The notes: generated by a model from the sequence alone, not told the origin. Numbered from the stretch's first letter, positions 1-7,466 are shown. The stretch: 52,324 bases of DNA from Lachnospiraceae bacterium (GCA_017938145.1 JAGBCB010000035.1:1-52324), one strand, 5' to 3'. Made by a program: numbers and translations.

Positions 1-25
1 AATCGCCCATAACATCACAAAAATG

Positions 26-62
26 GCACTGGAAGGATAGAAATCCAGTGCTGCTTTATTTT
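26..62 (+). terminator. Intrinsic terminator of an upstream gene
   Basis: A perfect 8-bp inverted repeat (GCACTGGA at 26-33, TCCAGTGC at 44-51) is followed by a T-rich stretch. It probably ends a gene lying left of the window. Confidence 0.6.
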
Positions 63-90
63 GAAAATACGTATTTCAAGAATAAAAAAC

Positions 91-146
91 GAGGATGTCC
101 CTCGCTACGATTTAAAAATCATAGTTTTGGGACACCCTCTTCTTTT
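91..146 (+). terminator. Second hairpin/terminator before rubrerythrin
   Basis: GAGGATGTCCC (91-101) pairs with GGGACACCCTC (129-139) with one G-U pair. The interior (around CTACGAT / ATCATAG) can extend the stem, and TTCTTTT follows. It lies just upstream of the rubrerythrin promoter and probably insulates it. Confidence 0.55.
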
Positions 147-155
147 GAAAAAAGG

Positions 156-185
156 TAGACAGTTGCAGGGGAAAAATGCTATAAT
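156..185 (+). promoter_or_regulatory. Promoter of rubrerythrin-mscL
   Basis: TAGACA (156-161), an 18-nt spacer and a perfect TATAAT (180-185) form a sigma-A type promoter about 58 nt before the start codon at 243. Confidence 0.6.
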
Positions 186-242
186 ATCTGCATTGGCAGA
201 GTGGAAAATCTGCCGAAAGCACAGATAAAGGAGAAAGAGATT

Positions 243-782
243 ATGACAAATAAGTACGCAGGAACAAAAACCGAAAAGAATTTATGGGAAGCATTTGCAG
301 GCGAGTCCCAGGCAAGAAACAAGTATACCTATTTTGCTTCCGTAGCTAAGAAGGCCGGTTATGAGCAGATTGCAGCATTATTCCTTAAGACAGCAGAAAA
401 CGAAAAGGAACACGCAAAGCTTTGGTTCAAAGCATTAGGTGAGCTTGGCACAACAGCAGAAAATTTATTACACGCTGCAGAGGGTGAGAATGCAGAGTGG
501 ACCGATATGTATGAGCGTATGGCAAAGGATGCGGAAGAAGAAGGCTTTACAGATCTTGCTGCACAGTTCCGTGGCGTTGCAGCCATCGAAAAGACGCATG
601 AAGAAAGATACCGCGCACTGCTTCATAACGTTGAGGCAATGGAAGTATTCAAAAAGAGCGGTGTAACTATGTGGGAGTGCCGTAACTGCGGTCATGTAGT
701 GGTTGGTTTAGAAGCTCCGACCGTTTGCCCGGTATGTAATCATCCACAGGCTTTTTTTGAAGTTAGAAAAGAAAATTACTAA
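243..782 (+). CDS. rbr: Rubrerythrin
   Basis: Rubrerythrin of 179 residues, a cytoplasmic non-haem iron peroxidase that reduces hydrogen peroxide in anaerobes. The N-terminal two thirds is a ferritin-like four-helix domain with di-iron ligand motifs (GESQAR near residue 21, EKEHA near 55, and EKTHEER later). The C-terminal 35 residues form a rubredoxin-like FeCys4 site with CRNCG and CPVC. The ATG at 243 is chosen over an upstream GTG at 201 because AAAGGAG lies at proper spacing before it and the upstream extension has no family similarity. mscL follows after 22 nt, probably in the same transcript. The assignment is secure. Confidence 0.95.
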   Translation: MTNKYAGTKTEKNLWEAFAGESQARNKYTYFASVAKKAGYEQIAALFLKTAENEKEHAKLWFKALGELGTTAENLLHAAEGENAEWTDMYERMAKDAEEEGFTDLAAQFRGVAAIEKTHEERYRALLHNVEAMEVFKKSGVTMWECRNCGHVVVGLEAPTVCPVCNHPQAFFEVRKENY

Positions 783-804
783 TTGATAAAGGGGAAATCC
801 ACCA

Positions 805-1269
805 ATGAAAAAGATGTTAAATGAATTTAAGCAGTTTGCAATTAAGGGCAACATGATTGACCTGGCAGTAGGTATGATTATCGGTACTTCTTTCAATAAG
901 ATTGTATCTTCCTTAGTAAACGATATGATTATGCCGTTACTTGGTATTTTCACCGGTAAAATTGACTTTGCAAAGTTATTTATTGCCTTAGATGGTAAGA
1001 CTTATGAAACTTTGGCAGCAGCAGAAGAAGCAGGTGCAGCATGCTTTAAGTATGGAGCGTTTTTAGCAGGTTTGCTTGACTTCATCATTATGGCATTTAT
1101 CGTGTTCCTGTTTGTACGCGGCATCAACAAGCTTCGTGAAGCAAACAAGGAGCCTGAAGCACCAGCGACACCTGCAGAACCTACCACAAAGATTTGTCCG
1201 TTCTGTAAGTCTGAAATCAGCATCGAAGCAACCAGATGTCCTCACTGTACTTCTGAGCTTGAGAAGTAA
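805..1269 (+). CDS. mscL: Large-conductance mechanosensitive channel MscL with C-terminal zinc ribbon
   Basis: MscL forms a pentameric membrane pore that opens on membrane tension and releases solutes on hypo-osmotic shock. The N-terminal amphipathic helix and first membrane helix (FKQFAIKGNMIDLAVGMIIG) match the family, and a second membrane helix lies near residues 88-108. After the usual cytoplasmic helix and a Pro/Ala linker, this 154-residue protein ends in a CPFC...CPHC zinc ribbon not found in the Escherichia coli channel. It follows rubrerythrin by 22 nt with AAAGGGG upstream, and a strong terminator comes after it. Confidence 0.93.
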   Translation: MKKMLNEFKQFAIKGNMIDLAVGMIIGTSFNKIVSSLVNDMIMPLLGIFTGKIDFAKLFIALDGKTYETLAAAEEAGAACFKYGAFLAGLLDFIIMAFIVFLFVRGINKLREANKEPEAPATPAEPTTKICPFCKSEISIEATRCPHCTSELEK

Positions 1270-1302
1270 TTGCTTTTCGAAGAATAAAATATTTGAAAAC
1301 AC

Positions 1303-1349
1303 AAACCTCCCGTTGAGTTAAAATTGAGCAACGGGAGGTTTAATATTTT
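1303..1349 (+). terminator. Terminator after mscL
   Basis: A perfect 13-bp inverted repeat (AAACCTCCCGTTG at 1303-1315, CAACGGGAGGTTT at 1329-1341) is followed by AATATTTT. Confidence 0.85.
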
Positions 1350-1369
1350 AGATACAATTCGAAAACAAT

Positions 1370-1398
1370 TTGCAAACATGGGCAAGCTATATTATAAT
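1370..1398 (+). promoter_or_regulatory. Promoter of the first degV gene
   Basis: TTGCAA (1370-1375), a 17-nt spacer and TATAAT (1393-1398) lie 41 nt before the start codon at 1439. Confidence 0.7.
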
Positions 1399-1438
1399 AC
1401 AAATAATATGCAACCCATATTTTAGGAGAGGAACAATC

Positions 1439-2317
1439 ATGAAATCAGTTGGTATTGCAACAGACAGCCATAGCGGAATTCTTCCGGCACGTGCCAAGGA
1501 GATAGGAGTTATGGTTCTTCCAATGCCTTTTTTCTTTGGAGAAGAGTGCTTCTATGAGGAGGTTTCCATTACAAGAAAGCAGTTTTTTGAGCGCCTGAAT
1601 GCAGGAGAAACCGTGTCCACTTCCCAGCCATCTCCGGAAGCGGTAATGGAGTTTTGGAGAGAAGGCTTAAAGGAATACGAAAGCATTGTTTATATTCCAA
1701 TGAGCAGCGGTCTTTCCGGCTCCTGTCATACGGCAATGATGCTGGCAAATGAAGAAGAATTCGAAGGTAAAGTGTTTGTGGTGGATAACGGACGTGTTGC
1801 TACACCTTTGCACCGTTCGATTTTAGATGCTCTGGAGTTAGTGGAAGAAGGGTATTCCGCAGAAAAAATCAAAGAAATTCTGGAAGCTGACAAAGAAAAC
1901 ATGACCATTTATATTGCGGTGGAAACACTGGAGTATTTAAAGAAGGGTGGCAGAATTACAGCAACTACCGCAGCTCTTGGTACCTTGCTTAATATTAAGC
2001 CGGTGCTTCGTCTGGGTGTGGGTGTGTTAGATACTTACAAAAAATGCCGTGGTATGAAAAAAGCAAAAGCAGAAATGCTTGCAACCATGAAGCAGGAAAT
2101 GGAAACCACGTATAAGGAAGCCATCGAAAAGGGCGAGTTTTTCCTGATGGCAGCAACCAGTGCCGATGAAGAAACTACCAAGGCATGGGTAGAAGAAATT
2201 AAGGCATATTTTCCGGGAATGGAGATAATGTGCAATTATCTTACCATGGGAATTTCCTGCCATACCGGTGAAGGTGCTTTAGGAATCGGTTGTTCCTGTA
2301 AACCAAAGAGAATATAG
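1439..2317 (+). CDS. DegV family fatty-acid-binding protein
   Basis: DegV proteins bind a fatty acid in a cleft between two alpha/beta domains. Some act as FakB, presenting fatty acid to the kinase FakA for phospholipid synthesis. This protein of 292 residues has the family start (VGIATDSHSG), the TSQPSPE segment, the MSSGLSGS lipid-head loop and the RI/TATTAALGT-LNIKPVL region. The ATG at 1439 is preceded by TAGGAGAGG, and a longer reading from 1370 would overlap the promoter. The next gene, a glycerolipid acyltransferase, starts 28 nt downstream and fits a phospholipid role. A second DegV is encoded at 11950. Which fatty acid it binds is unknown. Confidence 0.9.
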   Translation: MKSVGIATDSHSGILPARAKEIGVMVLPMPFFFGEECFYEEVSITRKQFFERLNAGETVSTSQPSPEAVMEFWREGLKEYESIVYIPMSSGLSGSCHTAMMLANEEEFEGKVFVVDNGRVATPLHRSILDALELVEEGYSAEKIKEILEADKENMTIYIAVETLEYLKKGGRITATTAALGTLLNIKPVLRLGVGVLDTYKKCRGMKKAKAEMLATMKQEMETTYKEAIEKGEFFLMAATSADEETTKAWVEEIKAYFPGMEIMCNYLTMGISCHTGEGALGIGCSCKPKRI

Positions 2318-2345
2318 AGATTACTGATTAGGAGAGAATTGTTTC

Positions 2346-3065
2346 ATGCATCGAATTGTTATGATGTGCCTTCGGAATTTGTTTCTGGTTCCGCCGGCCT
2401 ATATTAAGCTGTGTCATTACGCAAAACATACGGACAAATATCCGGAGCTTACAAAATACCGCCATATCCAGTATATTTTCAAGAGGGCCGTAAAGTCCGG
2501 CAACGTGGACTTACAGGTATTTGGAACAGAAAACATTCCGACGGAGGGTGGTTTTACCATGTACTCCAATCATCAGGGAATGTTTGATGTTCTTGCGATT
2601 CCAGCCACATGCGACCAGCCTTTGGGAGCTGTGTTAAAAAAGGAATTAAAGGATATCCCGTTTTTAAAGCAGGTCATTGCCTGCACGAAGTCATTCCCTA
2701 TGGACAGAGAAGATGTACGCGGTTCCATGGAAGTCATTCTGGCAGCAACGAAAGAAGTGGCAAACGGCCGGAATTACCTGATTTTCCCGGAAGGAACCCG
2801 TAGTAAAAACGGTAACCAGATGAGAGAATTCCATGCCGGAAGCTTTAAAATTGCCAGCAAAGCCAAGGCTCCGATTGTGCCGGTGGCACTTATTGACTGC
2901 TATAAGGTTTTTGATGAAAAGGGCTGTAAGCCGGTGAGCATGCAGATTCATTATCTTCCGGTAATTCCGTATGAGGAATATAAAGACATGAAAACGCCGG
3001 AATTGGCACAGATGGTGCATGACCGAATTGAGGCTTGTGTAAAAGCAAATAGTAAAGGTGAATAA
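2346..3065 (+). CDS. plsC: 1-acyl-sn-glycerol-3-phosphate acyltransferase (PlsC family)
   Basis: Membrane-associated acyltransferase that would add an acyl chain to lysophosphatidic acid to make phosphatidic acid. The NHQGMFD box carries the catalytic His76 and Asp81 (HX4D), and the FPEGTRS substrate-binding motif follows near residue 150. The N-terminal 25 residues are hydrophobic and could anchor the protein. The length of 239 residues is normal for the family. The ATG at 2346 has AGGAGAG upstream, and the gene is probably co-transcribed with degV. Other lysophospholipid acyltransferases share the same motifs, so substrate is inferred. Confidence 0.88.
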   Translation: MHRIVMMCLRNLFLVPPAYIKLCHYAKHTDKYPELTKYRHIQYIFKRAVKSGNVDLQVFGTENIPTEGGFTMYSNHQGMFDVLAIPATCDQPLGAVLKKELKDIPFLKQVIACTKSFPMDREDVRGSMEVILAATKEVANGRNYLIFPEGTRSKNGNQMREFHAGSFKIASKAKAPIVPVALIDCYKVFDEKGCKPVSMQIHYLPVIPYEEYKDMKTPELAQMVHDRIEACVKANSKGE

Positions 3066-3074
3066 TTTTTGAGA

Positions 3075-3100
3075 GAGGATGTCTGAAATATGACATCCTC
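3075..3100 (+). terminator. Possible weak terminator after plsC
   Basis: GAGGATGTC (3075-3083) and GACATCCTC (3092-3100) form a perfect 9-bp stem, but only a short T run follows. The right arm overlaps the operator at 3086-3111, so the hairpin may be partly a by-product of that site. Confidence 0.4.
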
Positions 3101-3111
3101 TTGTCATATTT
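3086..3111. promoter_or_regulatory. Perfect 10+6+10 inverted repeat, probable operator of the WYL regulator
   Basis: AAATATGACA (3086-3095), a 6-nt spacer and TGTCATATTT (3102-3111) form a perfect palindrome that covers the whole -35 box of the following promoter. The core TGACA-N6-TGTCA recurs at 4166-4181 before the zinc-ribbon gene. Its placement over the -35 suggests repression, probably autoregulation. Confidence 0.65.
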
Positions 3112-3129
3112 GTCGTGATAGGATATAGT
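3101..3129 (+). promoter_or_regulatory. Promoter of the WYL regulator
   Basis: TTGTCA (3101-3106), a 17-nt spacer and TATAGT (3124-3129). The -35 box lies inside the palindrome at 3086-3111. Confidence 0.65.
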
Positions 3130-3187
3130 AGAAGTTAGAGGAAGAAGGGATTTTCGGTATTGATTGACACATGGAGGAGGCTTACGT

Positions 3188-3226
3188 ATGTTGGAACGCT
3201 TAATCAGCATCATATATATATATTGA
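3188..3226 (+). other. Out-of-frame 5' end of the WYL regulator: 12-codon ORF ending in a TGATG stop-start overlap
   Basis: The best translation start is ATG 3188, with GGAGGAGG 8 nt upstream. It encodes MLERLISIIYIY and then meets TGA at 3224-3226. This peptide matches the usual start of WYL/YafY-type regulators, but the rest of the protein continues in another frame. The stop overlaps ATG 3226 as TGATG, so ribosomes ending here could restart on the shortened regulator. Confidence 0.65.
3212..3223 (+). repeat. (AT)6 dinucleotide tract, candidate phase-variation site
   Basis: Six AT units lie 24 nt after ATG 3188. With five units the reading frame from ATG 3188 would run straight into the regulator, giving the join ISIIYIL-MNKETVTAGEL. 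With the six units seen here it is out of frame. Confidence 0.6.
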
Positions 3227-4155
3227 TGAACAAGGAAACTGTAACAGCCGGAGAACTTGCAGAACGATTTGAGGTGTCTACACGTACCATTTACCGGGAT
3301 ATTGAAGCGCTAAGCATTGCGGGAATTCCGGTATACTGCAGGAAAGGAAAAAACGGTGGCATCAGTCTGACGGAAGAATTTGTGCTAAATAAAATGCTGA
3401 TTACGAAAGAGGAGCAGCAGGAAATTCTGGCGGCGTTGGTAGGGCTTAAAGAGACGGAAGTATCCGACGGAAACAGGGAGCAGGAAACCTTAAAAAAACT
3501 GGGCGAGTTCTTTCAGACAGAACCGGTGCCTTGGGTAAACATTGATTTGTCTGATTGGAGTGGTTTGCGCAAGCAAATGTATGAGGACATAAAGCGGGCT
3601 ATTTTAACCCGTCATGTGATAGAGTTTGATTATTATGGGCAGAACCGGCCTATGAGTCATCGGGTGGTGGAACCGGTACAACTCCAATTTAAGGAGTATA
3701 CCTGGTATCTGCGGGCTTATTGCAGGGAACGGCAGGATTTCAGGACTTTTAAATTATTCCGGATGCAGCGGTTATGCGTGCAGGCGGAAACCTTTGTACC
3801 GAAGAGGGAACCTTGGGAGAATGAGTGGGCGGAAGATGTGAGAGGTGCAGAAAGTACGGGAATAGACGGTTCTACTGCAGTAGAACTACAAGCGCCAGAA
3901 CCGGAATTTCCGGTTACTCCCTTGACTATCTGGATTGATAAGAAGGAGGCTTACCGCATTTATGACCGTTTCGATGAATCGGAACTGGAGCAGTTGCCGG
4001 ATGGCAATTTCCTGGCCCATTGTGCTTATCCCTTGGATGAGTGGGTATATAGCCTTATTTTGTGGTTTGGCCCGTCTGCCAAGGTACTGGAGCCGGAATT
4101 TATCAGAGAAGAGGTGCAGGACCGTATCAAAAAAATGATGGAAAATTATAATTAG
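3226..4155 (+). CDS. WYL-domain transcriptional regulator (YafY/DeoR-type HTH), 5' end out of frame
   Basis: DNA-binding regulator with an N-terminal winged helix (TAGELAERFEVSTRTIYRDIEAL), a central WYL ligand-sensing domain (EFDYYGQNRPMSHRVVEPVQLQFKEYTWYLRAYC) and a C-terminal WCX region. As given, it can start at ATG 3226, making 309 residues and losing about 18 residues of the normal N-terminus. The strong Shine-Dalgarno and ATG at 3188 are in another frame because of the (AT)6 tract at 3212-3223. A TTG at 3160 gives an open frame but the extension does not resemble the family and no ribosome site precedes it. A palindrome over its promoter and a similar one before the next gene suggest autoregulation and control of the zinc-ribbon gene. 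Confidence 0.8.
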   Translation: MNKETVTAGELAERFEVSTRTIYRDIEALSIAGIPVYCRKGKNGGISLTEEFVLNKMLITKEEQQEILAALVGLKETEVSDGNREQETLKKLGEFFQTEPVPWVNIDLSDWSGLRKQMYEDIKRAILTRHVIEFDYYGQNRPMSHRVVEPVQLQFKEYTWYLRAYCRERQDFRTFKLFRMQRLCVQAETFVPKREPWENEWAEDVRGAESTGIDGSTAVELQAPEPEFPVTPLTIWIDKKEAYRIYDRFDESELEQLPDGNFLAHCAYPLDEWVYSLILWFGPSAKVLEPEFIREEVQDRIKKMMENYN

Positions 4156-4165
4156 TTTTTGAATA

Positions 4166-4199
4166 TGACAGGCAGATGTCAGGTTTTCTCTGGTAGAAT
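4166..4199 (+). promoter_or_regulatory. Operator-like repeat and extended -10 promoter of the zinc-ribbon gene
   Basis: TGACA (4166-4170), a 6-nt spacer and TGTCA (4177-4181) repeat the core of the palindrome at 3086-3111, including the preceding AATA. An extended -10 TGG-TAGAAT ends at 4199 with no good -35, so the operator occupies the -35 region. Confidence 0.5.
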
Positions 4200-4250
4200 T
4201 GTGGCAGATAACATAAGTTGTCGACATTATTTTATTGGGAGGAAATACGT

Positions 4251-4538
4251 ATGAGTACAAACACACAAAACATCGATTGGTCCAAGGTGAAAATTTGCCA
4301 GAGCTGCGGTATGCCGCTGATTCAAGAGAAACATTTTGCAAAGAATGCAGACGGCACAAAGAATGATAAATGGTGCTGTTATTGTTTTCACGACGGAGAG
4401 CTTGGCGAATGTACATTGGAAGAGATGATTGATATCTGTGCACCAATCGAAGTGAGGGACGGACGTTGCAAGACGTTGGAAGAAGCGAAGGAGCAGTTAA
4501 GACAGTTCTTACCGACATTGGAGAGGTGGAAAAAATAA
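4251..4538 (+). CDS. Small zinc-ribbon protein
   Basis: Protein of 95 residues with CQSCGMPL near the N-terminus and a CCYCFHDGELGEC cluster about 35 residues later. It resembles the putative zinc-ribbon family often found in Clostridia beside regulators and enzymes. The cysteines probably bind one zinc ion. No enzymatic motif is visible. The ATG at 4251 has GGGAGGAAA upstream. It follows the WYL regulator, carries the same operator core in its promoter, and lies 13 nt before an Fpg-like gene. Its role may be a small adaptor or metal-binding protein under WYL control, which is inference. Confidence 0.75.
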   Translation: MSTNTQNIDWSKVKICQSCGMPLIQEKHFAKNADGTKNDKWCCYCFHDGELGECTLEEMIDICAPIEVRDGRCKTLEEAKEQLRQFLPTLERWKK

Positions 4539-4551
4539 TGGAGGCTTGCGC

Positions 4552-5376
4552 ATGTTAGAGTTACCGGAAAGCTATACTATTGCAAAACAAATCAATGAGC
4601 ACTTACAGGGAAAGATTATCAGTTACGTAGAACTTTTACATACGCCCCACAAGTTTGCCTGGATAAACAGCGAGCAGGGAAGTGTGGAAGAACATTTGGA
4701 GGGTCAGACCGTAGAGGGTGCTGCATTTCACGGAGGTATGCTGGAAATTACCACAGAGGACAGTATGCTGTTACTCTCGGATGGCGCCTATCCAAAGTAT
4801 TATGAGAATAAAAAGAAGTTTCCGAAGAACCATCAGCTGGCCCTTTATTTTGATGATGATACAGCGCTGTTTGTGTCGGTGCAGATGTACGGATTAATTA
4901 CCGCATGTCCGAAGGGGGAATGTACTCACGGGTACTATCTTTCCTCAAGTACAAAACCGAATCCGCTGAGTGATGGGTTTACTTATGAGTATTTCAGAAG
5001 CTTATATTCGGCAGGAGGGAAGAAGCTTTCCGCTAAGGCATTTCTCGCCACGGAACAGCGTATTCCGGGGCTGGGAAACGGCGTATTGCAGGATATTTTG
5101 TGGGATGCCGGCATCGATCCACGGTATGATATGACGGTGGCTTCCGAGGAGGATTTTGAGGCTTTGTACGCATCTGTTCGTAAGATATTGTGGGAAATGT
5201 GTGATGCCGGAGGAAGAAACACGGAGAAAACCTTGTTTGGCGAGAAGGGCGGTTATGTATGCCAGCTTAGCAAAAACTCTTTGCATCAGCCTTGCATGCG
5301 GTGCGGTTATGAAATTCATAAGGCGGCATATATGGGCGGAAATGTGTATTTTTGCGAGAAGTGTCAAAAACGATAG
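4552..5376 (+). CDS. Fpg/Nei (formamidopyrimidine-DNA glycosylase) family protein with Leu in place of catalytic Pro
   Basis: Member of the Fpg/endonuclease VIII fold, which removes oxidised bases from DNA. The 274 residues run from MLELPES, through the helix-two-turn-helix region (AFLATEQRIPGLGNGVLQDILWDAGIDP), to a four-cysteine zinc finger (CMRCG...CEKC) at the C-terminus. Glu3 is kept, but the residue after Met1 is Leu, not the Pro whose amino group is the nucleophile in classical Fpg and Nei. A clostridial subgroup with MIELPE-type starts exists to my recollection, so this is probably a subfamily trait and activity is uncertain. The start at 4552 follows GGAGG. It probably forms an operon with the zinc-ribbon gene. 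Confidence 0.82.
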   Translation: MLELPESYTIAKQINEHLQGKIISYVELLHTPHKFAWINSEQGSVEEHLEGQTVEGAAFHGGMLEITTEDSMLLLSDGAYPKYYENKKKFPKNHQLALYFDDDTALFVSVQMYGLITACPKGECTHGYYLSSSTKPNPLSDGFTYEYFRSLYSAGGKKLSAKAFLATEQRIPGLGNGVLQDILWDAGIDPRYDMTVASEEDFEALYASVRKILWEMCDAGGRNTEKTLFGEKGGYVCQLSKNSLHQPCMRCGYEIHKAAYMGGNVYFCEKCQKR

Positions 5377-5409
5377 AGACTGGTAATTAAATGGAGCGTG
5401 TAATAGTAT

Positions 5410-6501
5410 ATGATGATAAGTAAATGGGCATTGGTCCGCCGGAATGAACTGGTGGATTTGCCGGAGCAAATTACAATACATAAAGACTTTCTGGGAGAAC
5501 TGTCGGCGGAAGAGTTTGAGGCTTCCTTCCGGCAGCTTCATGAGTTATTTTACAAAATGTATACAGATATGGCGGAACATCCGGAGGAATTTTGTTTTCC
5601 TACGTATACGGAAGAAGAATATGGTTACTTTTCTAAGGAAGCAAGAGAAATCAGAACTGCACCGTGGAAGCCGTTTTATCTTCTTTTAGAATTGTTTGCC
5701 TGGGGCGAATGGCAAAACGGTGCAGTAGTTGTAGATATGGCAACCTTCCGAAAACTAAATCAGGTAAAAAAGACCAATGCATTAATTCATGCACTGGAGA
5801 ACTACGGATTTATTTTTGTGGGTCTGAAGAATGGAAAGCTTCCGACTGCGGGCAGCGTGTTGGAGATAGATTATCCGGATAACCGAAATATTTTACAAGT
5901 GTTGTCGATAGTGGCAAAAAAGGTAATGGCTACACAGCTGAAGGGTGTGAATAATTATTTTTCCAATAAGGTGGCTTTTGAAAATGGGTTTATCAGCTGG
6001 AATTATAAACTGCTCGAGGAAGGTTTAGAAAACTGTACTTTGGCAGAAGGGTGTGCTTATGTGGCAGATAAAATGCACGATGAGGCGGATCGGGCTGTGG
6101 TTGCAAAAATCGATAATATGTTGCGGGAGGAAGGATTTTTAGTCAGTAAGGGCGATGCAAATGAAGGTCCGGGACTGCGTTATAGCAAAGGAAAGGTTCC
6201 TCATGATTTTGCACTGGTTTCGCTGGAAGGTAAGTTGTTATTGGAACTTCGTATCCGCAATGCAGAAAAGTGCATGGAGTACTTGAAGGAGTGTCCGGAA
6301 CCTATTCTTGAAATGTTCCGTCATACAGATGTGGGATGTCATAATAGGGTAAACGGTACTTGCAACTATGGTGTGAAGTATATTTTTGAAGGGGAAGAAA
6401 AGTGGCACTGCGGCTGCTGCGGTGCACCATTCAAACTGCATCCGGTGCAGGAGGAGATAGAGCACTATATGAGGCTTATGGAGTTGGGAAAGAAGAGGTA
6501 G
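5410..6501 (+). CDS. Conserved protein of unknown function with Cys-rich C-terminus
   Basis: I do not recognise a named family. The 363-residue protein appears soluble, with no signal peptide or membrane segment. It is mostly mixed alpha/beta, with acidic N-terminal helices. The last 65 residues hold clustered cysteines and histidines (VGCHNRVNGTCNYGV, then WHCGCCGAPF), which look like a zinc site. It follows the Fpg-like gene by 33 nt on the same strand. The ATG at 5410 is the first of two Met codons and has GGAG about 12 nt before it. It may be co-expressed with the upstream repair-like gene, but no function can be assigned. Confidence 0.7.
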   Translation: MMISKWALVRRNELVDLPEQITIHKDFLGELSAEEFEASFRQLHELFYKMYTDMAEHPEEFCFPTYTEEEYGYFSKEAREIRTAPWKPFYLLLELFAWGEWQNGAVVVDMATFRKLNQVKKTNALIHALENYGFIFVGLKNGKLPTAGSVLEIDYPDNRNILQVLSIVAKKVMATQLKGVNNYFSNKVAFENGFISWNYKLLEEGLENCTLAEGCAYVADKMHDEADRAVVAKIDNMLREEGFLVSKGDANEGPGLRYSKGKVPHDFALVSLEGKLLLELRIRNAEKCMEYLKECPEPILEMFRHTDVGCHNRVNGTCNYGVKYIFEGEEKWHCGCCGAPFKLHPVQEEIEHYMRLMELGKKR

Positions 6502-6564
6502 TGGTAAAATGTATGAATGAATGTTGCAGATAGATTTTAAAAAATTTAATGTAAGGTGTAAGGA

Positions 6565-7341
6565 ATGACAGAACGAGAAATTATTAAACACATCAATGAC
6601 GGTGCAAAACACTACATTCGCATGTTTGCCAATGCGGAACATATGGAAAGCTATGAGAAAGAATTTTATAGTTACATAAAACCAAAAGAAGGCGAGCATG
6701 GAATTAGCTTTGTTTATAATATAAAAACAGAAAGGCTTCCAAGAGAAAAGCAACAGGAGCTTGTGGATGAAATAAAAGCACTTCGCATGCCAATTTGGCT
6801 GAATATAGATGCATCGGATGAAGTGTTTTGGATGTTTTTTGGCAGAGAAAAGGTGCATGGACAGAGCAAATTTGCAGAAGAGGATGAAATATACATGGCA
6901 GTTTTGGCAGAGGAATGGAAGGAGATGGCAAAAATCGATAAAACCGGTGATGCAAAAGTCGTTAAAGTAAGGTCTGCTAAAGAGTTTGCCGTTTGGGCCA
7001 AAATCAACAACGATGTATTGGCCGGCGGCTTCGCTGATATGCATCCGGAGTATCATTATCCGCTGTGTGAAAAGGGATTGTTGGATTGCTATATTGCCTA
7101 TGATGGTGATATGCCGGCGGCAGTTGCCAGCATCATGAACAACGAGGGTGTGGCTTCCTTGGAGTTTGTAGCAACGGTGCCGGAAGCCCGCCGAAAAGGT
7201 TTTGCGCGGGCTGCATGTGAGCAGGCCGTGTCAGATACGTTTGCTAACGGAGCAAAAATTATAACGGTGAGGGCTGCGAATCTGGCAGCAGGAAGGCTGT
7301 ATGAGAAGGTTGGGTTTAAAGCGTATAACTATGCGCTGTAA
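6565..7341 (+). CDS. GNAT family N-acetyltransferase
   Basis: Protein of 258 residues. The C-terminal part is a GNAT domain, which transfers acetyl from acetyl-CoA to an amine; the VATVPEARRKGFARAACEQA segment is the acetyl-CoA pyrophosphate loop (R/Q-x-x-G-x-A/G) and YEKVGFKAYN is the closing strand. The N-terminal 130 residues form a separate domain of unknown role, possibly a degenerate acetyltransferase half. AAGGTGTAAGGA precedes the ATG. The substrate cannot be told from sequence. Confidence 0.85.
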   Translation: MTEREIIKHINDGAKHYIRMFANAEHMESYEKEFYSYIKPKEGEHGISFVYNIKTERLPREKQQELVDEIKALRMPIWLNIDASDEVFWMFFGREKVHGQSKFAEEDEIYMAVLAEEWKEMAKIDKTGDAKVVKVRSAKEFAVWAKINNDVLAGGFADMHPEYHYPLCEKGLLDCYIAYDGDMPAAVASIMNNEGVASLEFVATVPEARRKGFARAACEQAVSDTFANGAKIITVRAANLAAGRLYEKVGFKAYNYAL

Positions 7342-7356
7342 AAGGAGAAAAAGATA

Positions 7357-7449
7357 ATGACAACATTAGAAAAAATCAGTCATGACACTATGGCATTTAT
7401 GCGAGGAAATTACTTGGGGAATATTGCCGTATGTACCGATGAAGTATGA
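7357..7449 (+). CDS. Possible 30-residue peptide or truncated gene remnant
   Basis: An ATG at 7357 with AAAGGAG 8 nt upstream opens a 30-codon frame (starting MTTLEKISHDTMAF) that stops at 7449. Its last bases overlap an ATG at 7446. The start looks genuine, but the sequence ends abruptly, as a gene start left after a deletion would. It could instead be a small coupling peptide for the next gene. No family is recognised. Confidence 0.35.
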   Translation: MTTLEKISHDTMAFMRGNYLGNIAVCTDEV

Positions 7450-7466
7450 AAACAGGAGGGTTGGGA

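Noticed and set aside
3160-3225. TTG start at 3160 for the WYL regulator
   Set aside because: There is no ribosome site before it, the added residues do not match the family, and the GGAGGAGG site points to ATG 3188 in another frame.
3886-4518. 210-codon minus-strand ORF
   Set aside because: It crosses two + strand genes and the promoter between them, and has no recognisable domain.
6238-7056. 272-codon minus-strand ORF across two + strand genes
   Set aside because: It overlaps a GNAT gene and a conserved protein with clear ribosome sites, and its translation is low-complexity and family-less. It is a shadow frame.
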